From Bog-756 sp963824645 (GTDB lineage: Bacteria > Actinomycetota > Acidimicrobiia > Acidimicrobiales > RAAP-2), in assembly GCA_963824645.1 (NCBI GenBank), contig CAWGQC010000008.1, positions 108,277 through 172,276 on the forward strand: 64,000 bases of DNA, in the 5' to 3' direction. The translations under genes and the position numbers were made by a program. Below are positions 7,626-15,536 of the stretch, one piece after another. Numbering within the stretch: the first letter of the stretch is position 1; each line of letters begins with the position of its first letter. The notes beneath the pieces were generated by a model. That model saw only the letters and a program-made list of their open reading frames with translations. It searched no databases and was not told the DNA's origin.

Positions 7626-9441
7626 GGCGGTACCCGATGGCCTCAGCTTCCTCGGCTCGGGTGGGTCGGACACCCAGTTCGCCCTCTCCCTGCCGTCCGG
7701 TGCCGCCTGCTCGGGCGACACCGCCCATGACGGCTACACGGTGTGGAGCTATCTGGTTCAACCCAGCGCCACCATCGGTGTGACCACGTTCAGCGAGGCC
7801 CAAGGTCCTTCCCAGGGTTACGGACTCTTCGACTCCACCGGCACCTACGTGGGTCCGCTCAACACCGCTACCAACACCGGTCAGATCACGCAGGTCCCCG
7901 ACTTCGAGTGGGGACCGGCCGTCAGTGGTAACAGCCTCCTGTCCGCCCTCTTGTACTCGGGTACCAGCGGTGTGTGGGAAGGCGGGTTGGCCTGCACCAA
8001 CAGCTCCGGTGTCGTCACCGACAACTGGAACGTGCAGTTCACCTTCACGGCCGACTCCTCCGATCCCAACGGGTTCACCTGGACGGCCGTCCCCGGTCCG
8101 GAGGGCGACACCTTGGCCACCATCACCTCGGCCAACAACGCCACCTTCGCCGAAGGATCGGACAGCTCGTTCACCCCGACCGGGGCGGGAACCCCCACCC
8201 CCACCATCACCGAGAGCGGCCCCCTGCCCGCCGGGGTGAGCTTCTCCGGGGGCGTCCTGTCCGGTGATCCCACGGTGACCGGCACCTTCCCCATCACCTT
8301 CACCGCCACCAACGGGATCGGCAATCCGGCCACCCAGTCCTTCACGCTGACCGCCGGCAGTGCTCCGGCCATCACCTCGAATGACGGCGTGGGCTTCACC
8401 ACAGGTACATCCGGGACCTTTACGGTGACCACCAGCGGCTTTCCCACGCCGTCCCTTTCCGAAACGGGTGCGTCGCTGCCGGAGGGCGTGACCTTCGTCG
8501 ACAACGGCAACGGCACGGCCACCTTGAGTGGCGCCCCGGGGACGGGGTCGCAGGGAACCTACGACCTGTCCATCACCGCCACTAACGGGATCGCCCCCGA
8601 TGCCACCCAGTCCTTCACCTTGACGGTGAGTGCCCTACCCGACATCAGCTCGACCGACGGCACCACGTTCACCGTCGGCCAGGCGGGCACATTCGAAGTG
8701 GATGCGGGCGGGGATCCGACGCCGGCCATCACCGAGACGGGCTCTCTGCCCGATGGCCTCAATTTCGTCGACAACGGCAACGGCACGGCCACCCTGGCCG
8801 GCACCCCGGATGCCGCAACGGGCGGGTCCTATCAGCTGGACATCACGGCCAGCAACGGTGTCGGCGCCGGCGCCAGCCAGACCTTCACCCTCACCGTCGA
8901 TCAGCCGTCTCTCATCACCTCGGCCAACAGCACCACCTTCAGCCACGGTGTGGCCGGCTCGTTCACCGTGACCGCTTCGGGGTATCCGACGCCGACCATC
9001 TCCGAATGGGGAAACCTCCCTGCCGGCGTGACTTTCGCCGACGGGGTGCTGTCGGGCACCCCGACGGTGTCGGGAACCTTCGAGCTGGTCTTCATCGCCG
9101 ACAACGGCGTGGAGAGCGCCAGCATCCAGGAGTTCACGCTGACCATCCTGGCCCTCAACATCTCCACGACGTCGGTGCCGGCAGCCACCGTAGGCACTCC
9201 CTACAGCCAGCAGTTGAACGCAGTGGGCGGCACCACGCCGTATGCGTGGAAAGTGACAGCGGGTGTCCTGCCCAAGGGACTCACGCTCAGTAAGTCCGGA
9301 TTGCTGTCGGGCACGGTCAAGTCCACTCGGCACACGCCCACCCCCGGTCCCTATCCCTTCACGGTGACCGTCACCGACCACACCAAGAAGGTCCACGAGA
9401 CGGCAACGGCCAACTACACGCTGGAGCTCGCCGCCTCCTGA
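7438..9441 (+). CDS. Secreted protein with Ig-like (He_PIG) repeats
   Basis: 667 aa. Residues about 28-55 form a signal or membrane segment ending in SSAS. A roughly 190 aa N-terminal domain (FLGSGGSDTQFALSLPSG to WTAVPGPEGD) is followed by four Ig-like repeats of the putative-Ig (He_PIG) type, recognisable by ITSxxxTTF, LPxGVxFxDNGNGTATL and QSFTLTV. A distinct cap domain ends the protein (GTPYSQQLNAVGGTTPYAW, LPKGLTLSKSG). No LPXTG motif or C-terminal membrane anchor is present. AAGGAAAAAGGACACC precedes the ATG. It is probably a surface or secreted adhesive/structural protein partnered with the PstS-like protein upstream (inference). Confidence 0.8.
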   Translation: MFDQRAQMTPPSTPPIGSTRTRSGRVLRTGLVVVATMLASCTALIVAGAGPSSASTLNGVATTAVPDGLSFLGSGGSDTQFALSLPSGAACSGDTAHDGYTVWSYLVQPSATIGVTTFSEAQGPSQGYGLFDSTGTYVGPLNTATNTGQITQVPDFEWGPAVSGNSLLSALLYSGTSGVWEGGLACTNSSGVVTDNWNVQFTFTADSSDPNGFTWTAVPGPEGDTLATITSANNATFAEGSDSSFTPTGAGTPTPTITESGPLPAGVSFSGGVLSGDPTVTGTFPITFTATNGIGNPATQSFTLTAGSAPAITSNDGVGFTTGTSGTFTVTTSGFPTPSLSETGASLPEGVTFVDNGNGTATLSGAPGTGSQGTYDLSITATNGIAPDATQSFTLTVSALPDISSTDGTTFTVGQAGTFEVDAGGDPTPAITETGSLPDGLNFVDNGNGTATLAGTPDAATGGSYQLDITASNGVGAGASQTFTLTVDQPSLITSANSTTFSHGVAGSFTVTASGYPTPTISEWGNLPAGVTFADGVLSGTPTVSGTFELVFIADNGVESASIQEFTLTILALNISTTSVPAATVGTPYSQQLNAVGGTTPYAWKVTAGVLPKGLTLSKSGLLSGTVKSTRHTPTPGPYPFTVTVTDHTKKVHETATANYTLELAAS

Positions 9442-9669
9442 GAGGGGCACAGGGATCCATGAGGAAGCCTCTTGAACGACGCACGGGTGTGGCATGAGTC
9501 GGAAGGGAACGATGGGCGTGGGGCCGACGGTGGACAGCCGGCCCCACGCCCCGGGATCGGCGCCGACGGAGTCGAGTCATGGTCGACCGCGGGACGGCGT
9601 CTCTGGCCGCGGCTCGTGGTCGGAGACCCGGCGTCACGGACGCCGAGAGATCAATGGTCAGAAGCGGGG
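9442..9669. other. Intergenic region between tandem operons
   Basis: About 230 bp with no convincing gene. It holds a GC-rich hairpin at 9514-9551 that probably ends the first operon. The promoter of the second operon begins at 9670. Confidence 0.4.
9514..9551 (+). terminator. GC-rich hairpin, probable terminator
   Basis: A perfect 13 bp stem: GGGCGTGGGGCCG at 9514-9526 pairs with CGGCCCCACGCCC at 9539-9551 across a 12 base loop. It lies about 70 bases past the Ig-repeat gene. There is no T-run, as is common in high-GC actinobacteria. Confidence 0.6.
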
Positions 9670-9698
9670 TTGACTTCGGCGAGCATCCGGTTTAGCTT
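9670..9698 (+). promoter_or_regulatory. Sigma70-like promoter, PstS-like copy 2
   Basis: TTGACT at 9670-9675, a 17 bp spacer, TAGCTT at 9693-9698. Only the -10 is inside the duplicated block; the -35 comes from unrelated flanking sequence but keeps the same spacing as copy 1. Confidence 0.5.
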
Positions 9699-11271
9699 AA
9701 CGCGAGTAATCCACTAGGTTTTGTCGGGTATGGGTAGGGGCCTTCGCTTTCTTGAGGTCGACCGTCCTGGCGCCAAACAAGGAGCGTGCATTGAAACCCT
9801 TCCTGCGCAACAGGAGCATCCGTGTGGCTGCAGCTCTGGCCATCGTCATGGGCACGGCCGGTATGGCCAGCCTCACCGCCCTCAGTACCCAGGCCCAGGC
9901 CGACCCGACCGCGGTGAGCGGTTACGTGGGAGTGGGTGCCGACGTCACCCAGGACTTCTTCGATTCGTTATCAGGGGCGTCCGCACCTGACTCCACCACC
10001 ACCCAGTTCTTCACCCCCCTGGCCTCCTCCTCGGCCACCGACAACCGGATCATCCAGTCCTTCGACGCCTTTCCGTCCGGTGGCTCGACTCTCAACCCGG
10101 GTTGCATCACCACCAAGTTCGGTGGACCGGCCTTCGACCGGCCCAACTCCAGCACCAACGGCATCTCCGCCCTGGTAGCCGCCATCAACGGCACCGGATG
10201 GGAGAACCCCACGGCGTCGCAGTCGTGCACCCATGCCGAGGTGTCGATGACCGGTCAGATCGACTTCTCCCGGGCCGCCCGGGGGCCGAAGTCGACCGGG
10301 AGCCTGCTCACCTTCATCCCCTATGGCCGGGATGCCGTCGGGGTGCTCGTCTTCGACCACGGAGACGGCGCCCTCAACAACCTGACCACCGCCCAGCTCA
10401 AGTCCATCTACTCGAGCAGCACCGGGACGACCAGCATCGGTGGTGACACCGTCGAAGGGTGCCTGACCATCACCGGTTCGTCCCCCCGGTCGAACCTGGA
10501 GACGGCCATCGGCGTTTCGGACACGGTGGCTGAAGGTGAAGCCCAGCAGGACAGCTGCGACCAGATCCAGCAGAACAGCGGTAACGCCTTCTACTCCTTC
10601 GCCTCGGCCCTGCCGAGTGGGACCGACGCCATCATCCCCATCTCGTCGGGCGACTGGATCGCCCAGAACAACGGCGTGGCGGTGGACGAGTCGAACACGG
10701 CCCGGAGCGCCGGCCTCACGCTGGCATCGATCACCGATGGCTCGACCGCTCTGGGTCAGCCCTTTACCGGCAGCGGCACGTCACTGTTGCCCAACACCAC
10801 CTACTACCAGGATGGCTCCTACGGCTACAACCTCTTCACGGTGGTGTCCACCAACGAGATCACCGTTGGGCAGACCCTCTACAACAAGGGACTGGTGAGC
10901 CTGTTCGTCGGATCGGGCTCGTCGCTGTGCGCCACGTCGTTCCAGAAGCAGATGAACACCTTCGGGTTCGACGATCTCCAAGCCTCGGAAGGTACCTGCG
11001 GGTCGACGAGCACCGAGGGCGACAGCTGAGCCCCGCCCGACACCGCACCCATACACAGCACTGAGTGAAGGAAAAAGGACACCATGTTTGATCAACGCGC
11101 CCAGATGACACCCCCCAGCACCCCCCCGATCGGGTCCACCCGGACCCGATCGGGAAGGGTCCTCCGCACCGGGCTGGTGGTCGTGGCCACCATGCTGGCC
11201 AGCTGCACCGCTCTGATCGTGGCCGGAGCGGGGCCCTCTTCGGCCTCGACGCTCAACGGCGTGGCCACCAC
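9690..11271 (+). repeat. 1,582 bp direct repeat, copy 2
   Basis: Identical by eye to 6044-7625. Beyond 11271 similarity continues as a mosaic of near-identical and diverged blocks within the two Ig-repeat genes. Confidence 0.9.
9791..11029 (+). CDS. Secreted PstS-like substrate-binding protein, copy 2
   Basis: 412 aa, identical to the protein encoded at 6145-7383, with the same TTG start and AAGGAG ribosome-binding site. The signal peptide and PstS-like features are those described for copy 1. It lies 54 bp upstream of a shorter Ig-repeat gene, so the whole two-gene operon has been duplicated with a different downstream partner length. The complete identity, including synonymous positions, indicates very recent duplication or gene conversion. 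Confidence 0.75.
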   Translation: MKPFLRNRSIRVAAALAIVMGTAGMASLTALSTQAQADPTAVSGYVGVGADVTQDFFDSLSGASAPDSTTTQFFTPLASSSATDNRIIQSFDAFPSGGSTLNPGCITTKFGGPAFDRPNSSTNGISALVAAINGTGWENPTASQSCTHAEVSMTGQIDFSRAARGPKSTGSLLTFIPYGRDAVGVLVFDHGDGALNNLTTAQLKSIYSSSTGTTSIGGDTVEGCLTITGSSPRSNLETAIGVSDTVAEGEAQQDSCDQIQQNSGNAFYSFASALPSGTDAIIPISSGDWIAQNNGVAVDESNTARSAGLTLASITDGSTALGQPFTGSGTSLLPNTTYYQDGSYGYNLFTVVSTNEITVGQTLYNKGLVSLFVGSGSSLCATSFQKQMNTFGFDDLQASEGTCGSTSTEGDS

Positions 11272-12283
11272 CACCACTCCGTCCAGCGGCGCTTTTCTGG
11301 GCTCGGGTGGGTCGGACACCCAGTTCGCCCTCTCCCTGCCGTCCGGTGCCGCCTGCTCGGGCGACACCGCCAACGACGGCTACAACGTCTGGAGCTACCT
11401 GGTCGAGAAGTCGGCCAAGATCGGTTCCACCAAATTCACCGGTGCCTCCGGCCCTTCCCAGGGCCACGGCCTCTACGACACCACCGGAACCTATGTGGGT
11501 CCCCTCAACACCGCCATCAACACCGGTCAGATCACCGAACTCCCCAACTTCGAGTGGGGACCGGCCGTCAGTGGTGACGGCCTCCTCTCCTCGCTCCTCT
11601 ACACCAAGGGCACCAGCGGGATCTGGGAAGGCGGGGTGGCCTGTGCCAACAGCTCCGGTGTGCTCACCGACAACTGGAACGTGCAGTTCACCTTCACCAA
11701 GAGCACCTCCGATCCCAACGGGTTCACCTGGACGGCCGTCCCCGGTCCGGAGGGCGACACCTTGGCCACCATCACCTCGGCCAACAACGCCACCTTCACC
11801 GAGGGATCGAGCAACTCGTTCAGCGTCAAAGGGGCCGGAACCCCCACCCCCACCATCACCGAGAGCGGCACCCTGCCCGCCGGGGTGAGCTTCTCCGGGG
11901 GGGTCCTGTCCGGTGATCCCACGGTGACCGGCACCTTCCCCATCACCTTCACCGCCACCAACGGGATCGGCAATCCGGCCACCCAGTCCTTCACGCTGAC
12001 CGTGTCCGGACCGTTCGAGATCACCACCACTTCGCTCCCTGCCGCCACTATCGGTACGCCCTACAGCACCACAGTGGCTGCCTCGGGCGGGACCAAGCCC
12101 TACACGTGGAAAGCCAAGGGTCTGCCCAAGGGTCTGAAGATCAGCAAGACCACCGGGGTGATATCCGGCACGGTCAAGAGCGGGACGGTGAAGGCGTACT
12201 CGGTGGCGCTGACGGTCACCGACAAGGCCAAGCCCAAGGGAACGGCGACAAAGACCCTGTCCCTTCAACTCAACGCCGCCTAG
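11084..12283 (+). CDS. Secreted Ig-like repeat protein, short form
   Basis: 399 aa paralogue of the 667 aa protein at 7438. The first ~63 residues, including the signal segment, are identical to it; the N-terminal globular domain is then diverged (FLGSGGSDTQFALSLPSG conserved). Only one He_PIG repeat (TITSANNATFTEGSSNSF to QSFTLTV) remains before the C-terminal cap (GTPYSTTVAASGGTKPYTW, LPKGLKISKTTGVISGTV). It therefore differs from the long form by loss or gain of three repeats. No sorting motif is seen at the C-terminus. A bidirectional hairpin terminator follows at 12292. Confidence 0.8.
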   Translation: MFDQRAQMTPPSTPPIGSTRTRSGRVLRTGLVVVATMLASCTALIVAGAGPSSASTLNGVATTTTPSSGAFLGSGGSDTQFALSLPSGAACSGDTANDGYNVWSYLVEKSAKIGSTKFTGASGPSQGHGLYDTTGTYVGPLNTAINTGQITELPNFEWGPAVSGDGLLSSLLYTKGTSGIWEGGVACANSSGVLTDNWNVQFTFTKSTSDPNGFTWTAVPGPEGDTLATITSANNATFTEGSSNSFSVKGAGTPTPTITESGTLPAGVSFSGGVLSGDPTVTGTFPITFTATNGIGNPATQSFTLTVSGPFEITTTSLPAATIGTPYSTTVAASGGTKPYTWKAKGLPKGLKISKTTGVISGTVKSGTVKAYSVALTVTDKAKPKGTATKTLSLQLNAA

Positions 12284-12291
12284 GGAGCCCA

Positions 12292-12324
12292 CCTGGCCAG
12301 TCGGGTCGTTACCGGCTGGCCAGG
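12292..12324. terminator. Bidirectional hairpin between convergent genes
   Basis: CCTGGCCAGTCGG at 12292-12304 pairs with CCGGCTGGCCAGG at 12312-12324 (13 bp with one G-U) across a 7 base loop. It sits between the ends of two convergent genes and could serve both. Confidence 0.65.
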
Positions 12325-12333
12325 GGGAGCGGC

Positions 12334-13698
12334 TCAGGCCATGGTGGCGATGACCTCCTCGATGATGCCGATGGTGGTGTCCGGGTGGAGAAGAGCCAGC
12401 CTCCCGACCGACTCACCCTCCCACCGGGTCGGTACCACGAAACCGATCTGTTCTCCCAGGATCCGGGAGGACCAGGCTTCGTAGTCCTCGAGATCCCAGC
12501 CGATCCGGCGGAACAGGACCACCGATAGCTCAGGCCGGCGGACCAGCTCCACGTGCGGCGTGCACTCGATGAGATCGGCCGACTCCTGGGTGACGGTCAG
12601 CACCGTCTCGATGGCATCCCGGTAGGCGTCGGTGCCGTTGACGGCCAACGAGAACCACAAGGGGAGACCACGGGCCCTCCGGGTCAGGTGGTAGGCGTAG
12701 TCACTGGGGTTCCACTCCCCCGGGGCGCCGGTGTGCAGCACATCGAGATAGGAGGCGTCCTGGGCGTGGACGGCCTTGGCCAGGTTGGGCTGACGGTAGA
12801 TGAGGGCGGCACAGTCGAACGGGGCGAACAGCCACTTGTGCGGGTCCACCACCAGTGAGTCCACCCGCTCGATCCCCTCGAAGCGTGGCCGGACCGAGGG
12901 TGCAAACAACGCCGCGCAGCCGTAGGCGCCGTCGACGTGGAACCAGAGTGTGCGCTCGGCGGCGACGTCGGCAATACCCCGGAGGTCGTCGATGATGCCG
13001 GCGTTGGTGGTGCCCCCGGTGGCCACGACCCCGATGGCGTCCTCACCCCGCGGGTGGCCGTCCAGGGCGGCCCGCAGTCCCTCGCCGGTCAGACGGTGGT
13101 CGTCGCAGGGCACCAGCAGCGATTCGACCCCGAGCACGGTCAGTGCCTTGCCCACCGACGAGTGCGCTTCCTCGCTGATGGCGATGAGCGGACGGGCGGG
13201 AGCCTCTCCTCCCCGCCGATAGGCGGCCGTATCGCGCGCCACCATCAGGGCCGACAGGTTGCCGGCCGAACCCCCGGCCACAAAGCAGCCGCCCGCCCCT
13301 GCCGGTAGCCCGGCCACATCGGACAGCACACGCAGAGCCTGGTTTTCGGCGCTGACCGGACCGGCCGCTTCCATCCATGACGTGGCCTGCAGGGAGGAAC
13401 AGGCCACCACCATGTCGAAGAGGAGCGCCGCCTTGGTGGGCGCCGCCGGTATGAACGAGAGGAAGCGGGGGCTGTCGCAGGAGACGATGGCCGTGGCCAG
13501 TTCGGTGTCGAAGATCTCCATGATCCGACGGGGATCGGTTCCTTCCGGAGTGATCAGGCCGGCCAGACTGGCTTCCAGGGAGGAGGTCCGGGCCCCGCCG
13601 AAGTCCAGAGGCACCGGGTCGACGGCCAACCGCCAGCGGCAGTAGTCGAGGATGAGGGTGGTCATCTGCTCGTCGTAGACGAACATCGGATTGCGCAT
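12334..13698 (-). CDS. PLP-dependent group II amino acid decarboxylase
   Basis: 454 aa member of the glutamate/aromatic-L-amino-acid decarboxylase family, which removes CO2 from an amino acid to form an amine. Visible active-site features are GGSAGNLSALMVARD (phosphate-binding loop), EEAHSSVGKALTVLG (stacking His), HVDGAYG (Asp binding the pyridine nitrogen) and VVDPHKWLFAPFDC with the PLP lysine. Length and motifs fit the tyrosine/aromatic branch rather than GadB, but substrate is uncertain. The ATG at 13698 follows AAAGGACGCC; the longer upstream frame has no family similarity. Confidence 0.88.
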   Translation of the reverse strand: MRNPMFVYDEQMTTLILDYCRWRLAVDPVPLDFGGARTSSLEASLAGLITPEGTDPRRIMEIFDTELATAIVSCDSPRFLSFIPAAPTKAALLFDMVVACSSLQATSWMEAAGPVSAENQALRVLSDVAGLPAGAGGCFVAGGSAGNLSALMVARDTAAYRRGGEAPARPLIAISEEAHSSVGKALTVLGVESLLVPCDDHRLTGEGLRAALDGHPRGEDAIGVVATGGTTNAGIIDDLRGIADVAAERTLWFHVDGAYGCAALFAPSVRPRFEGIERVDSLVVDPHKWLFAPFDCAALIYRQPNLAKAVHAQDASYLDVLHTGAPGEWNPSDYAYHLTRRARGLPLWFSLAVNGTDAYRDAIETVLTVTQESADLIECTPHVELVRRPELSVVLFRRIGWDLEDYEAWSSRILGEQIGFVVPTRWEGESVGRLALLHPDTTIGIIEEVIATMA

Positions 13699-13792
13699 GG
13701 CGTCCTTTCGGGGTCCCTTCCGTGACGGCCCCCTGATCGTAGACATCACCCCGACCCTCCCGGCCGGTCGGATGAGGTGACCGGGATCCGCC

Positions 13793-14387
13793 CTACGGGG
13801 TGGGCTCCGGCTCCCCCTCGGGGCCGTGCTGGTGCACGGACACGGCATAGGCACCTCCGGCGTAGGGATCACCGGACCAGGTGGCCCACCGACCGGTACA
13901 GACCAGACCCACCAACCGGCAGTGGGCGTCGTAGTCGTCCAGCCCGTAGTGGCGGTCCAATTCGAAAACCGGCCACCAACCGGCCTTCCTCGGCCAGGTG
14001 GCGGGCACAAGCGGCCACCAGCGCCTCCCGCGTCCTGGGGTCGGCGAACAGCGGGACGTTACCGGCCATCACCACCACGTCGAAACGGCGGAGGAGGTCG
14101 GTGGCGGCCATGTCAGCGCTCACCCAGTCGAGGTCGGGAGAAAGGCGCCGCGCCGTGGCGATCATCGACGGGTCCAGATCGACACCCACCGTGTCGATGC
14201 CCCGGCGGGCCAGCTCCCTGGCCACCCGCCCGGTACCGCAGCCGGCATCGAGCACCGTGGCCGGCTTCCACCGGGCCACGAACTCCGCTTCGCCGTGGAC
14301 ATCGGCGCCGGAGGCGGCCAGCGAATCGAAGCGTCGCTGGTAGCGGTCGCCGTCCCAGCCGGGTACCCGGTCACTGTCGCCGGTCAC
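13793..14387 (-). pseudogene. Class I SAM methyltransferase, frameshifted
   Basis: The N-terminal 2/3 reads as a class I SAM-dependent methyltransferase: TVLDAGCGTGRVARELARRG (motif I), GVDLDPSMIATARR (motif II) and FDVVVMAGNVPLF (motif IV). The frame then breaks at a run of four A's (13965-13968; T's on the coding strand). Removing one base joins GRLVAGF directly to ELDRHYGLDDYDAHCRLVGL, the normal end of these small methyltransferases, giving 197 aa in a 594 base frame. The break is either an assembly error or a recent mutation. The substrate is unknown; it lies just downstream of the 352 aa hypothetical gene. Confidence 0.75.
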
Positions 14388-14409
14388 CGGGCCGCCCGCC
14401 CCGGTGCCC

Positions 14410-15468
14410 TCACCCGGACAGGGACCACAGCGTGGGTTGCGCTTCTGGTTGATGATCGAGCGGCTCGTACCCCGGGAGTCGTTCCATAGCCGTGTCGAGG
14501 TAGACCTTGGCTTCCGGCGGTTGGGCGAAGCGACCGTGGCTCCAACGGATCTCGACGTGGCCGGCCACCGTGCCGACCGCTCCCGACTGCCGGTGGCGGG
14601 TGGTGAAGGTCCAGTCCACCCGGGGCTGGCCGGCCACGGCGGGCGCCACGGTCAAGTCCACCAACTCGAAGTTCTCGCGCCAGTCCCACGGACTGGCGAT
14701 GCGGAAACGGGCCGGCCGTCCGGTCCGGCGGTCCATGCCCAGGATGAAGTAGGGGGCGCTCCCTATGCGCAACAGACGCCACAGCATGGTCTCGCCGGCG
14801 ATCCCGGTGGCGTCCAACCGTTCTCTCCACCGTCGGGCCGAGGCAACGCTCACCGCCCGACACAGGGCAGTGTAGGCGTCGCGTGAAGGCGCGTCCGGAT
14901 AGGTGCGCCCCGATACCGCCACCCGCAGGGTGGCCAACTGCTCTTTGCTGCAGGACGCCGGCAACGGCGGTAGATGATCCAGGCCGGTGGCGGCCAGACA
15001 GGTCCGGTACAGCGAGACGTACTCGTCGGGGGCCACCGTTGCATACCAGTCACTGCGGTCCCACCGGCCGGAGGTGGCCAGCAGTCCATCGAAGAGCCGG
15101 GCCGGTGACGTGTTGGCCAGGATGTCGGAGTCGTACTTGCAGCTGATCAGGTACACGTGATCGACCCGCAGGTCGATCGGGGCGACCTCATCGCCCGGTG
15201 GCCGACGGCCGCCGGTCCACTCGACGACCAGAGGCGTCCGACCCCGGAGTCCGTCCCGTGCCTCGAGAAAGGCCCGTCCGTTGGCAAAGGCGGTGTGGAG
15301 CTCGGTGGTCAGTCGGGAGCCGGCGACAATGGCATCGAGCAGGTCCCAGACCGGCTCATCCACCCGCAGCTGATGGGGACGATCGGCCAGCGCCGCCCCC
15401 GGATCGGGAAAAGGGAGGGTGCCGAGCGCTGTTCCCAGCTCGGTGATGGTGGTGCGGTCATCGGGCAT
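14410..15468 (-). CDS. Conserved hypothetical, possible nuclease-fold partner of DNA methyltransferase
   Basis: 352 aa with no signal peptide or membrane segment. I do not recognise a named family. The segment from residue 80 to 130 has Glu83, Asp99/Asp103 and Lys111 in LVVEWTGG, PIDLRVDHVYLISCKY, followed by LANTSPARLFDGLL. This spacing recalls the E...D...xxK core of PD-(D/E)XK nucleases, although the usual acidic residue two before the Lys is Ser/Cys here. The C-terminal half contains an aromatic beta-rich region (FTTRHRQSGAVGTVAGHVEI). It follows a beta-class DNA methyltransferase gene 68 bp upstream on the same strand, so a restriction- or repair-type partnership is possible. This is inference. 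Confidence 0.6.
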   Translation of the reverse strand: MPDDRTTITELGTALGTLPFPDPGAALADRPHQLRVDEPVWDLLDAIVAGSRLTTELHTAFANGRAFLEARDGLRGRTPLVVEWTGGRRPPGDEVAPIDLRVDHVYLISCKYDSDILANTSPARLFDGLLATSGRWDRSDWYATVAPDEYVSLYRTCLAATGLDHLPPLPASCSKEQLATLRVAVSGRTYPDAPSRDAYTALCRAVSVASARRWRERLDATGIAGETMLWRLLRIGSAPYFILGMDRRTGRPARFRIASPWDWRENFELVDLTVAPAVAGQPRVDWTFTTRHRQSGAVGTVAGHVEIRWSHGRFAQPPEAKVYLDTAMERLPGYEPLDHQPEAQPTLWSLSG

Positions 15469-15536
15469 GGAGTGGGATGGAGCATCGCAGGCTTCTCAAC
15501 GACTTCGACCTCTCCCCCTCCACCCGCGCCACGGCC

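Noticed and set aside
6044..12283. Insertion sequence or composite transposon
   Set aside because: No transposase, no inverted repeats at the duplicate ends and no target-site duplication were seen; a plain tandem duplication or gene conversion fits better.
13699..14010. Upstream extension of the PLP decarboxylase
   Set aside because: No family similarity; AAAGGACGCC before the ATG at 13698 fixes the start.
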